A stretch of 5,269 nucleotides of DNA from Candidatus Thorarchaeota archaeon MP8T_1 (lineage in GTDB: Archaea; Asgardarchaeota; Thorarchaeia; Thorarchaeales; Thorarchaeaceae), in contig PJER01000141.1 of NCBI GenBank assembly GCA_002825465.1, positions 1-5,269 on the forward strand, read 5' to 3'. The stretch's first letter is position 1; each line of letters begins with the position of its first letter. Below the pieces are notes generated by a model, which searched no databases, was not told where the DNA came from, and was given only the letters and a program-made list of their open reading frames with translations. Shown piece by piece: positions 1 to 5,269 of this stretch. A program made the translations under genes and the position numbers.

Positions 1-535
1 CATTGAATTCTCTTACAACACGATTAATTTCCTCAGCTGTCTTGCGACCGCTTAATTTTTTCTCCCTCAGTAATCTATCTACTTTGTTGACAAATAATAC
101 GGGTCTAACAAGCTCGCTCATAGCCTGTCTAGTCACAGTTTCTGTCTGTACCATTATCCCTTCAATTGCATCTACAACGATAATCGCACCATCTGTCAGA
201 CGCAGCCCTCGTGTGACATGACTTGAGAAGTCAATGTGTCCTGGAGTGTCTATCAGATTTATTAGATGTTCATTTCCATTAAATGGATGAAGGAGTGAAA
301 TTCCAGAGGCTTTGATTGTAATTCCTCTCTCTTGTTCAATGAGGTCATAATCTAGTAATCTTGCAGTAGCCGCCACTTCCTTTGAGAGTAGGCCTGAAGC
401 TGCAATAAGTGAATCAGTCAATGTTGTTTTGCCATGGTCAATGTGTGCGATCACTGTAACATTCCTTATACGTTCTGTTTCAGTGACTAACTCTGCTACC
501 CGCTCTTTAACGAACTTTTTGTAGATGTGGGACAA
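1..535 (-). CDS. Translation elongation factor 2 (aEF-2), N-terminal part, 3' end outside window
   Basis: EF-2 is the GTPase that drives ribosomal translocation in archaea and eukaryotes. The 178 visible residues cover most of the GTP-binding domain: P-loop AHIDHGKT at 30-37, switch I RGITI around 71-75, DTPGH at 96-100 and NKVD at 150-153. The gene runs off the window at position 1, so domains II-V and the diphthamide-histidine loop are not seen. The start is a TTG at 535. It is the only start codon between the in-frame stop at 554-556 and the conserved domain, and it follows the Shine-Dalgarno-like AGGCGGT by 5 nt. It lies 25 nt downstream of the acetyltransferase stop, so co-transcription is likely. 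Several motifs ([30 protein letters not shown]) resemble eukaryotic eEF-2 more than typical archaeal EF-2. The family is certain; whether this is the main EF-2 or a paralogue is open. Confidence 0.95.
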   Translation of the reverse strand, partial: MSHIYKKFVKERVAELVTETERIRNVTVIAHIDHGKTTLTDSLIAASGLLSKEVAATARLLDYDLIEQERGITIKASGISLLHPFNGNEHLINLIDTPGHIDFSSHVTRGLRLTDGAIIVVDAIEGIMVQTETVTRQAMSELVRPVLFVNKVDRLLREKKLSGRKTAEEINRVVREFN

Positions 536-540
536 TTTAG

Positions 541-547
541 ACCGCCT
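541..547 (-). promoter_or_regulatory. Ribosome binding site deciding the TTG start of EF-2
   Basis: On the minus strand the sequence AGGCGGT differs by one base from the ideal archaeal AGGAGGT and sits 5 nt before the TTG at 535. It supports this rare start codon, since no ATG or GTG is available upstream of the conserved G domain. Confidence 0.6.
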
Positions 548-560
548 ACTTTGCTAATCA

Positions 561-1130
561 TTATACTTTTTGAATGATAATTTCCTCATTACATTTAGAA
601 CATTTCCAAGTGACAGATTTGCTGTCACGTGCTATTTCATTCTTGAGTGGTTGACCGCATTTACAGACGTATCCAACAAGTCTCGCCGGATTTCCAACCA
701 CAAGGCCATACGCTGGTACATCCTTTGTTACCACCGCACCACTCCCAATCATACAATATTCTCCCAAGACTGTGTCGCAAACAATTGTGGCATGAGCTCC
801 GATAGATGCTCCTTTCTTGACATGAGTTTTGAAGACTTGCCAACTGTCACCAAATGATCGTGGATACATATCATTGGTAAAAGTCATGTGGGGTCCACAA
901 AAGACATCATCTTCAATTGTGACACCATGATACACAGAGACCCCATTTTGGATCTTCACATTATTACCAATCACTACATCGCCATCAATGTAGACATCCT
1001 TTCCGATATTGCAGCCCTTCCCAATCTTTGCAGTTCCTCTCACATGAGCGAAGTGCCAAATACGCGTTCCAGCGCCAATATCAGCTCCTTCGTCAACTAC
1101 TGCAAGGGGATGAATGAATACATCTGCCAT
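561..1130 (-). CDS. WbpD/WlbB-type sugar N-acetyltransferase (left-handed beta-helix) with C-terminal zinc ribbon
   Basis: This 189-residue protein has hexapeptide repeats of the left-handed parallel beta-helix fold (IGAGTRIW, IGKGCNIGK, VVIGNNVKIQ, IGSGAVV) from about residue 7 to 153. It matches the WbpD/WlbB family through the opening HPLAVV, GTRIWHFAHV, QNGVSVY, VFCGP with FTN and PRS, IVCDTVLGEY and VGNPARLVG. Known members acetylate the 3-amino group of UDP-2-acetamido-3-amino-2,3-dideoxy-glucuronate using acetyl-CoA, in the route to diacetylated uronic acids of surface glycans. The exact substrate here is inferred. After the helix comes a tail with C156-x-C158 and C177-x2-C180, a probable zinc ribbon absent from WbpD as I know it. 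I chose ATG 1130 because the family begins a few residues before HPxAVV; GTG 1139 would add three residues. No clear ribosome binding site precedes either start. It lies 34 nt after the regulator gene. Confidence 0.87.
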   Translation of the reverse strand: MADVFIHPLAVVDEGADIGAGTRIWHFAHVRGTAKIGKGCNIGKDVYIDGDVVIGNNVKIQNGVSVYHGVTIEDDVFCGPHMTFTNDMYPRSFGDSWQVFKTHVKKGASIGAHATIVCDTVLGEYCMIGSGAVVTKDVPAYGLVVGNPARLVGYVCKCGQPLKNEIARDSKSVTWKCSKCNEEIIIQKV

Positions 1131-1164
1131 GAGTTTCACATAGTGAGAGTACGCTGTTCCTTTG

Positions 1165-1794
1165 TTAACTCTTACTCTTCCTCGGTTTCTTCTCTACTGG
1201 TACTTCCGGTTTTGCCCACAATGTTCCTCGATACACAGGCGATTGGGGACATCCAACACATTTGTTGATTGCATATCGATTACATTTTTCACAATCAGCT
1301 TTACATTGAGTTTTTCCAGCACCTGATTGCTCAGGAGCCAAATTAATTGGTAGAAATTGTGGAATCAGAGGCGCATTTCCAAACCATGTCTCAGATTTTC
1401 TAATGCCTGGTTCTGCTCTCATACTACAAGTACCTAGAATAGATTCAAGGCTCCATGTATCTTCAGCCACCATCATGGCAAAAAGGTTGTATGTTCCGGT
1501 TACTGGAGCAAACATCAATAATCTCGGACAATTAGAATACTTTTTCTTGATCTTCTCTGCAATCTCCATGTTTTCGGTTTCCAATCCCAAGAATAGGACC
1601 TTCATATCCAAAGCCTCAGAATTAATTCCTGCATTAATCTTTACTAGATTGGATTTAACTAACTTGTCTAATCGTTTGCTTACAGCTACATGTGACATAC
1701 CTAATTCTTGCCCGATTTCTGACAAGCTGGTTCGACCATTATCCTGTAGCTTTGAAATGAGTTTCTTATCTATGTCATCCATCTTGATATCCAT
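1165..1794 (-). CDS. Lrp/AsnC-family transcription regulator with C-terminal cysteine cluster
   Basis: The first ~55 residues are an AsnC-type winged helix-turn-helix: DDIDKKLISKLQDNGR, then LSEIGQELGMS and the recognition helix VAVSKRLDKL. Residues ~60-145 resemble the alpha/beta RAM/Lrp ligand domain (KVLFLGLET, TGTYNLFAMMVAEDTWSLESIL), so a DNA-binding dimer or octamer sensing a small molecule is expected. The protein is 209 residues, against about 150 for a classical Lrp. The extra C-terminus holds C164-x3-C168-x2-C171-x7-C179-x2-C182, followed by a lysine-rich tail. This spacing suggests a metal or iron-sulphur site, so the regulator may respond to metal or redox state; that is inference. 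ATG 1794 is preferred because GGAG lies 10 nt upstream; ATG 1782 is a possible later start. The gene follows thymidylate synthase after 102 nt and precedes the acetyltransferase. Its targets are unknown; autoregulation is common in the family. Confidence 0.9.
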   Translation of the reverse strand: MDIKMDDIDKKLISKLQDNGRTSLSEIGQELGMSHVAVSKRLDKLVKSNLVKINAGINSEALDMKVLFLGLETENMEIAEKIKKKYSNCPRLLMFAPVTGTYNLFAMMVAEDTWSLESILGTCSMRAEPGIRKSETWFGNAPLIPQFLPINLAPEQSGAGKTQCKADCEKCNRYAINKCVGCPQSPVYRGTLWAKPEVPVEKKPRKSKS

Positions 1795-1870
1795 CTTCAG
1801 CTTACTCCATGAAATTAAACCAAATGCATATGATTACAACTTGGAACCATTGCACCTTCGCAAGTTAAAG

Positions 1871-1880
1871 GTATATATGA
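1871..1880 (-). promoter_or_regulatory. Candidate TATA box for the regulator/acetyltransferase/EF-2 unit
   Basis: The minus strand reads TCATATATAC in the 102-nt gap after thymidylate synthase, about 80 nt before the regulator start. An archaeal start of transcription about 25 nt downstream would fall near 1850 and leave a leader of roughly 55 nt. No convincing purine-rich BRE is seen next to it, so this rests on the TATA match and its intergenic position. Confidence 0.4.
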
Positions 1881-1896
1881 ATCAAACGGATGCAGT

Positions 1897-2517
1897 CTAT
1901 ACTTCTTCTGCCTTGGTCCAATCGTTCTTGTAGATGTGTGCATTCACTGAAAGAGTTGTTAATGTACCCTGGTTCAGATTGATATTCTCACATACGTACG
2001 TGAGTAGTTCTCCTAATGCATAGATATTAGCGGGCCATGCGCCATACATGTCATTTGATCTTATCATAACTGAGAGATCGAGAACCCCCTCTCTGACCAT
2101 AAAGACAAAGTGATTCAGACAGGGGACCTCATCAACCACTGTGTCTTTTCGTGGGTCCCATGTTGTCGCAATTGCTCTTCTTGAGTTTGGGTTATCCTTC
2201 AACTTCCGAATCACATACTCAATCTGGTTTATCTCATCTCCCCAGGCATTCAGTCTCTCTCCGTATGTGTAATCAAAATCTAACCTATCGGGATTTAGTA
2301 GCTGAGTCGCATACTTTTCTTTTAGCACCGTTTCGCTGAAGGGATACTTCTTGCTGACTCTATTCGAATACGGATCAGTAATGTGAATCATGACATTATC
2401 ATGCCATTTGGTCTCGCTACCACGTTCATCAACACGGACCATTCCTGTTTCCATTATCTTCCGGACAACTCGGACCCAACCATCCTCTGGACTCTTTGCT
2501 TTAAGATATGTAGGCAT
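1897..2517 (-). CDS. thyA: Thymidylate synthase, archaeal ThyA type
   Basis: Thymidylate synthase methylates dUMP to dTMP with a folate-type or methanopterin-type methylene donor, in the cytoplasm. The 206-residue protein has the ThyA landmarks in order: an active-site region with catalytic Cys133 in EVPCLNHF, the phosphate-binding pair in SRRAI (R113, R114), the nucleotide-binding RSND at 153-156 with N164 in AWPANIYAL, and NAHIY at 192-196 near the C-terminus. The short length and the PCLN context, instead of bacterial PPCH, fit the archaeal branch. It is complete, ending in TAG. ATG 2517 was chosen because GGTGA lies 8 nt upstream; TTG 2532 and GTG 2529 would add up to five residues with no better signal. 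It is transcribed divergently from the small-ORF/redoxin/NrdD unit, so dTMP production and deoxynucleotide reduction sit back to back. No clear TATA box was found upstream. Confidence 0.92.
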   Translation of the reverse strand: MPTYLKAKSPEDGWVRVVRKIMETGMVRVDERGSETKWHDNVMIHITDPYSNRVSKKYPFSETVLKEKYATQLLNPDRLDFDYTYGERLNAWGDEINQIEYVIRKLKDNPNSRRAIATTWDPRKDTVVDEVPCLNHFVFMVREGVLDLSVMIRSNDMYGAWPANIYALGELLTYVCENINLNQGTLTTLSVNAHIYKNDWTKAEEV

Positions 2518-2720
2518 GATATGGTTCACCAAATATAGTCATTAATTCCAACCGCTATCTACGTCCCTATTCTAGCTTTTGCCTCTTCAGAATTTTCTAA
2601 CTTCCTGTCGGAATTTCGAAAGTGATTCGCGCCAAATATCTCTGGGTTTTGTTTCACCTATTGGTGTTTCTTACTAGATTTTTGTTCAAAGAACTGCCCT
2701 TGAATTGCAAATTGTTGGTC

Positions 2721-2735
2721 ATTAACGATGTTAAT
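2721..2735. repeat. Perfect 6-bp inverted repeat with 3-bp centre (candidate operator)
   Basis: ATTAAC-GAT-GTTAAT is a perfect inverted repeat, with a further GGT at 2717-2719 and ACC at 2739-2741 flanking it. The size and AT-rich arms suit a dimeric helix-turn-helix regulator. It lies in the divergent region, about 200 nt from each of the two annotated starts and 48 nt before the small ORF. The Lrp/AsnC protein encoded nearby is one possible ligand, but nothing in the sequence links them directly. Confidence 0.5.
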
Positions 2736-2768
2736 CGAACCATTTCTGGTATGACCTTAAGTAGGACC

Positions 2769-2774
2769 GAGGTG
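2769..2774 (+). promoter_or_regulatory. Strong ribosome binding site before the 45-codon ORF
   Basis: GAGGTG matches the archaeal anti-Shine-Dalgarno complement exactly and stands 8 nt before the ATG at 2783. It is the main reason to take the small ORF seriously. Confidence 0.45.
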
Positions 2775-2782
2775 TTTCAAAG

Positions 2783-2920
2783 ATGTGGACCATGAACGCA
2801 ACTGCATCCCCCAGAAACGGCTTAGAGCTTGACCAGAAGCCTGCTCCAATAGTGGCAATGCTTTTATTCCTCGAACAACAAATACTCTTTTACCCCCTTC
2901 TCGCCGGGAGGGAAGAGTGA
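2783..2920 (+). CDS. Possible small protein of 45 residues upstream of the redoxin gene
   Basis: I do not recognise this product. It starts with ATG after a GAGGTG ribosome binding site at 8 nt spacing. Its TGA stop directly abuts the GTG start of the redoxin gene, and both are in the same frame. The first ~20 residues are polar (MWTMNATASPRNG, then acidic and basic residues). Residues ~21-40 form a hydrophobic stretch rich in Leu, Ile and Phe, interrupted by Glu-Gln-Gln, and the protein ends in GREE. A membrane-associated or partner-binding peptide is possible, as is a leader ORF that couples translation to the redoxin. Against it, a candidate TATA box at 2861 lies inside the ORF, and a run of 45 codons can arise by chance. 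The tight abutment and the ribosome binding site favour it modestly. Confidence 0.35.
   Translation: MWTMNATASPRNGLELDQKPAPIVAMLLFLEQQILFYPLLAGREE
2861..2868 (+). promoter_or_regulatory. Candidate TATA box for the redoxin-nrdD operon
   Basis: CTTTTATT fits the loose archaeal TATA pattern and would place the transcript start near 2887-2893, leaving a leader of about 30 nt before GTG 2921. The upstream BRE is not clear. If this promoter is the real one, the 45-codon ORF would not be translated from the same transcript. Confidence 0.3.
2885..2917 (+). promoter_or_regulatory. Hairpin covering the ribosome binding site of the redoxin gene
   Basis: CCCTTCT (2895-2901) can pair with GGGAGGG (2906-2912) as seven base pairs, two of them G-U, around a CGCC loop. 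CTCTT (2885-2889) with AAGAG (2913-2917) can extend it past a five-base bulge. The 3' arm contains the GGGAGG ribosome binding site (2906-2911), 9 nt before GTG 2921, so folding would block initiation. Whether the outer stem is transcribed depends on the start site. The structure was judged by eye, without energy calculation. Confidence 0.4.
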
Positions 2921-2940
2921 GTGATTCATACGCCGGGAGG
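2902..2940 (+). repeat. Direct repeat CGCCGGGAGG, two copies 29 nt apart
   Basis: CGCCGGGAGG occurs at 2902-2911 and again at 2931-2940. The first copy includes the ribosome binding site for GTG 2921. The second lies inside the redoxin coding sequence, where it encodes Thr-Pro-Gly-Gly. No in-frame start codon follows the second copy at a useful distance, so it does not define another start. Confidence 0.55.
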
Positions 2941-3232
2941 ATTAGCTACGAAGCCGACTCTATATCTATTTACGCAAGACAATTGTGTAAATTGTCCTGC
3001 AGCAAAAGCCGTGGTCGACGAAGCTTTCAGCGGGTCAGACGAAATCCAGGTGAAAACTGTTGATCTGAATAAGATGGATCCTGACTTTGAGTTCCTGTTA
3101 CTGGAACATCAGATCTTCATCGCTAGCACTCCCTCAATCATCCTTGAAAACAATGGCAACATGAAATTACTCTACAGTGGAAAAATCCCCGATATCGATG
3201 ACATCAGAAGGGAGGTTCAAGACTTCGCATGA
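2921..3232 (+). CDS. Glutaredoxin/thioredoxin-like CxxC redoxin, probable NrdD reductant
   Basis: This 103-residue protein has a thioredoxin fold signature: a beta strand TLYLFTQD, then the redox pair C22-V-N-C25 followed by PAAK at the start of the helix, and the cis-proline loop ASTPSIIL with P71. Length and motif fit the NrdH/glutaredoxin-like group. Small redoxins of this kind next to class III RNR genes are known to reduce the active-site cysteine pair of NrdD enzymes that do not use formate; M. barkeri NrdD3 is the case I know. This role is inferred from context. The start is GTG 2921, with GGGAGG 9 nt upstream; no alternative in-frame start precedes the CxxC motif. It overlaps nrdD by 4 nt (ATGA), which indicates one operon and coupled translation. 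The upstream hairpin may control its translation. Confidence 0.87.
   Translation: MIHTPGGLATKPTLYLFTQDNCVNCPAAKAVVDEAFSGSDEIQVKTVDLNKMDPDFEFLLLEHQIFIASTPSIILENNGNMKLLYSGKIPDIDDIRREVQDFA
3210..3215 (+). promoter_or_regulatory. Ribosome binding site for nrdD inside the redoxin gene
   Basis: GGGAGG lies 13 nt before ATG 3229. The spacing is longer than the 5-10 nt usual elsewhere in this window. The 4-nt ATGA overlap suggests that ribosomes finishing the redoxin may also reinitiate on nrdD. Confidence 0.5.
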
Positions 3233-5269
3233 CTGACATTCGTAGCACGCTATCAGATGCAGAGGATCTTCGCATGAGAGAAAAGAAGATGCCCAAGGTT
3301 CGTACAACTAGCTCCACCATGGAGAACTTCGATGCAAACAAGATCATTGATAGTCTTGTTCTCGAAGCAGGTCTCCTGCGTGCAGATGCCCAACTTGTAG
3401 CTATCAAAGTCATGGACCGTATTGTAGCCTCGGGTATCAAATTCCTTTCAGGTCCATTGATTCGTGAGATGTGTAACAGCGTTCTTGCTGAGATGGGGTT
3501 TGAGCGAGAGCGAGTTCTGTACACACGTGTTGGTATTCCAATGCATGACCTAGGCTTACTCATCAACAATCCTGGTGACCACACTTCAAATGCAAACCTA
3601 ATGCGTAATCCTGAGACCATAGCAAAACTTGTCCATGATCAGGTGATGGAGCAACACACATACCTCTCAATTCCACCACACCTTGCAGATGCCCATCTAC
3701 GCGGTGATATCTACATCAAAGATAGAGAATACTTTAGCACTCGTGATTATTGTGCTACATGGGATATGCGACAGGTTCTGAAACTTGGTATCGCACCTGA
3801 CGGTCTCGGTGGTATGCACTCAAGTGCTGCAGGTCCAGCTCAACACCTTTCAGTTGCTGTGAATCATGCAGCTATCTGGCTAGCAGCCGCACAGAGCTCA
3901 TTTGCTGGCGGCCAAGGTTACTTTTACTTTAACACCTTCCTCGCTCCCTTCATGAAAGGACTTCCGTACAAGAAGATCAAGCAGGCAGCTCAGCAGCTTA
4001 TTTTCACACTCACACAGCAATACGTTGCTCGCGGAGGTCAAGTCATCTTCAGTAGTGTAGACCTCACGCCTGGTATTCCCAATATTATGAAAAATGTTCC
4101 AGCTGTTCTACCTGGAGGTAAAGAGACCGAGATTACCTATGGTGATTTTGAGGATGAGGCAAGACTATTCTTCAATGCCTTCATGGAAGTCATGATTGAA
4201 GGTGATGCAAAAGGTAAAGGATTCGGATTTCCAAAACCCAATATTGTCCTAAGAAAAGAGTTCATGACTCCAGAGAATGAGGAGTCTTGGAGGCTTGTTG
4301 CTGAACTAACAGCCAAGCATGGTTCTCCCTATTTTGAGAACTATCTAAACTGGCGATCATCTATTGAGGCGGGATGCAGTAGTTGTTGCTCACATCTCTG
4401 GACTGCAAGTAGTGATGAAGAGTTGGAAGAATTCCTCAGTGGGAATATGGTCTTTGGAGCATCACAGATGGTTACTCCCAACTTCGGTCGTGCAGCATAC
4501 CTTGGTAGAGCAGATGAGGACAAGTTCTTTGAGAAAATTGACGAATATGTTGAGATGTCCAAAGAAGTCATTCTTGAGAAGAAGCGACTCATGGACCGAT
4601 TGATTGCTAGTGGTAGTGTTCCCTTCTACACCCAACCAAAACCAAATGGCGAACCACTCATCAATATGAGCAAGCGTGAATTCTTACTTGGTACTGTGGG
4701 TTTTGATGAGATGACTCAGGTCCTTACAGGACATCAATTACATGAACACGAAGGTACTAGATTCGGTATCAAGGTCCTTAAGCATCTGAAAACTAAGGCT
4801 AAGGAGTTCCAAGAAGAAACTGGTCTTCACTTTGGAGTAACACGTACTCCTGCAGAAAGTGCTGCAGGACGGCTTGCTGTGAAGGATTACAAGGCCTATC
4901 CTGGAATGAGAAAGTACCTCAAGGGAAACGCTCCTAATGTCTATTACACGAATAGCACTACTCTTGATGTTAGTGCTAATCTCCCATTAAGTCAGAGAAT
5001 CAAGAAAGAAGGAATGTTCCACCCATGGATGGATGGTGGTGCTCTCACTCACATCTACCTCGGTGAGGCTAACCCTGATCCTGACGCACTCTGGGAATTC
5101 ACAATGAAGATTGCTAAAGATACGTTGAGTAGCTACTGGAGTTTCACTAAAGACGTGCTTCGTTGCACTGAATGCAACTATCAAGCTGGAATCGATTGGA
5201 AACGTATTACATTCCAATCCATAGATGACCTCACTCGAGTCCCCTGTCCAAGATGTGGTCACGTTGGTG
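3229..5269 (+). CDS. nrdD: Anaerobic (class III) ribonucleoside-triphosphate reductase NrdD, 3' end outside window
   Basis: NrdD makes deoxyribonucleotides without oxygen by a glycyl-radical mechanism. The 680 visible residues begin with one ATP-cone (about 22-110: VRTTSSTMENFDANKI, then LIREMCNSVL, then ERERVLYTRVGIP), which senses ATP and dATP. The ten-stranded barrel follows: C175 in RDYCATWDMR matches the first active-site cysteine (T4 Cys79 equivalent), GGQGYFYFNTFLAPF at 227-241 and RGGQVIFSS at 268-276 are family blocks, and C383-SS-C386-C387 holds the second active-site cysteine region. Near the end, C646-x2-C649 and C673-x2-C676 form the zinc site. The glycyl-radical loop (RxxGY type) and stop lie beyond the window. 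ATG 3229 overlaps the redoxin stop by 4 nt and has GGGAGG 13 nt upstream, a slightly long spacing. The activase NrdG is not in view. The redoxin neighbour suggests a redoxin-dependent subtype rather than a formate-dependent one. Confidence 0.95.
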   Translation, partial: MTDIRSTLSDAEDLRMREKKMPKVRTTSSTMENFDANKIIDSLVLEAGLLRADAQLVAIKVMDRIVASGIKFLSGPLIREMCNSVLAEMGFERERVLYTRVGIPMHDLGLLINNPGDHTSNANLMRNPETIAKLVHDQVMEQHTYLSIPPHLADAHLRGDIYIKDREYFSTRDYCATWDMRQVLKLGIAPDGLGGMHSSAAGPAQHLSVAVNHAAIWLAAAQSSFAGGQGYFYFNTFLAPFMKGLPYKKIKQAAQQLIFTLTQQYVARGGQVIFSSVDLTPGIPNIMKNVPAVLPGGKETEITYGDFEDEARLFFNAFMEVMIEGDAKGKGFGFPKPNIVLRKEFMTPENEESWRLVAELTAKHGSPYFENYLNWRSSIEAGCSSCCSHLWTASSDEELEEFLSGNMVFGASQMVTPNFGRAAYLGRADEDKFFEKIDEYVEMSKEVILEKKRLMDRLIASGSVPFYTQPKPNGEPLINMSKREFLLGTVGFDEMTQVLTGHQLHEHEGTRFGIKVLKHLKTKAKEFQEETGLHFGVTRTPAESAAGRLAVKDYKAYPGMRKYLKGNAPNVYYTNSTTLDVSANLPLSQRIKKEGMFHPWMDGGALTHIYLGEANPDPDALWEFTMKIAKDTLSSYWSFTKDVLRCTECNYQAGIDWKRITFQSIDDLTRVPCPRCGHVG

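Larger units (their letters stand above)
2518..2920. other. Divergent intergenic region between thyA and the redoxin-nrdD operon
   Basis: About 400 nt separate the two divergent start codons. The thyA-proximal part (2533-2700) shows only a weak CACC-TATT-GGTG inverted repeat (2655-2666) and no convincing promoter. The middle has a perfect inverted repeat at 2721-2735. The last 140 nt can be read as a 45-codon ORF on the plus strand and also contain a candidate TATA box and a hairpin before the redoxin gene. No tRNA-like cloverleaf or GTTCRA T-loop is visible, and no box C/D motif stands out. Confidence 0.7.

Noticed and set aside
888..1268. Plus-strand open frame of 126 codons
   Set aside because: Antisense shadow of the beta-helix acetyltransferase, whose hexapeptide repeats leave little doubt about the coding strand.
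1403..1933. Plus-strand open frame of 176 codons across the regulator and the thyA end
   Set aside because: It lies antisense to the Lrp/AsnC gene, crosses two genes and an intergenic gap, and resembles no family; the minus-strand reading is clear.
2559..2657. Minus-strand 32-codon frame starting with GTG upstream of thyA
   Set aside because: No ribosome binding site precedes the GTG, the product is a short charged peptide with no recognisable feature, and it is within chance length.
2655..2666. Inverted repeat CACC-TATT-GGTG
   Set aside because: Only four pairs, with no extension and no T-run; too weak to call an operator or terminator.
2533..2782. Search for a tRNA, box C/D RNA or riboswitch in the long non-coding stretch
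   Set aside because: No T-loop, acceptor stem, paired C and D boxes or known riboswitch core could be recognised by eye.
2827..2840. Small hairpin GCTT-GACCAG-AAGC
   Set aside because: Four base pairs, not next to a gene end and inside a possible ORF; likely chance.
3204..3620. Minus-strand open frame of 138 codons opposite the start of nrdD
   Set aside because: Arg/Ser-rich low-quality translation opposite a well-defined ATP-cone; a shadow.
4341..5262. Further open frames of 79-91 codons on both strands within nrdD
   Set aside because: All lie inside the continuous NrdD reading frame and show no recognisable domain.

Overview
The window looks archaeal. It carries the N-terminal GTPase domain of an EF-2 (not bacterial EF-G), an archaeal-type thymidylate synthase, an Lrp/AsnC regulator, Shine-Dalgarno motifs of the GGAGGTGA type, and an oxygen-independent class III ribonucleotide reductase (RNR), which implies anaerobic life. 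Several EF-2 positions read like eukaryotic eEF-2 (TLTDSL, ITIK-S-ISL, SS-VT, LR-TDGA). That makes an Asgard-type archaeon my best guess, but this is inferred from a few motifs only.

Layout. Positions 1-2517 are four genes on the minus strand. In transcription order they are thymidylate synthase (2517-1897), an Lrp/AsnC regulator with a C-terminal cysteine cluster (1794-1165), a left-handed beta-helix N-acetyltransferase of the WbpD/WlbB type with a C-terminal zinc ribbon (1130-561), and EF-2 (535 to beyond position 1). The last three are 34 and 25 nt apart and could be one transcript. The regulator has its own ~100 nt leader region with a candidate TATA box.

Positions 2518-2920 lie between divergent genes. 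They hold a clean 15-bp inverted repeat (2721-2735), a possible 45-codon small ORF with a strong ribosome binding site (2783-2920), a candidate TATA box, and a hairpin that would cover the ribosome binding site of the next gene.

Positions 2921-5269 on the plus strand hold a short CxxC redoxin (2921-3232). It overlaps by 4 nt an anaerobic ribonucleotide reductase NrdD (3229 to beyond the end). The redoxin is a plausible electron donor to NrdD. With thymidylate synthase reading away on the other strand, the centre of the window is a deoxynucleotide-supply locus whose halves face each other across about 400 nt of possibly regulatory DNA. No RNA genes, mobile elements or CRISPR arrays were seen. 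I did not find a wholly new system. The most interesting unexplained material is in 2533-2920.
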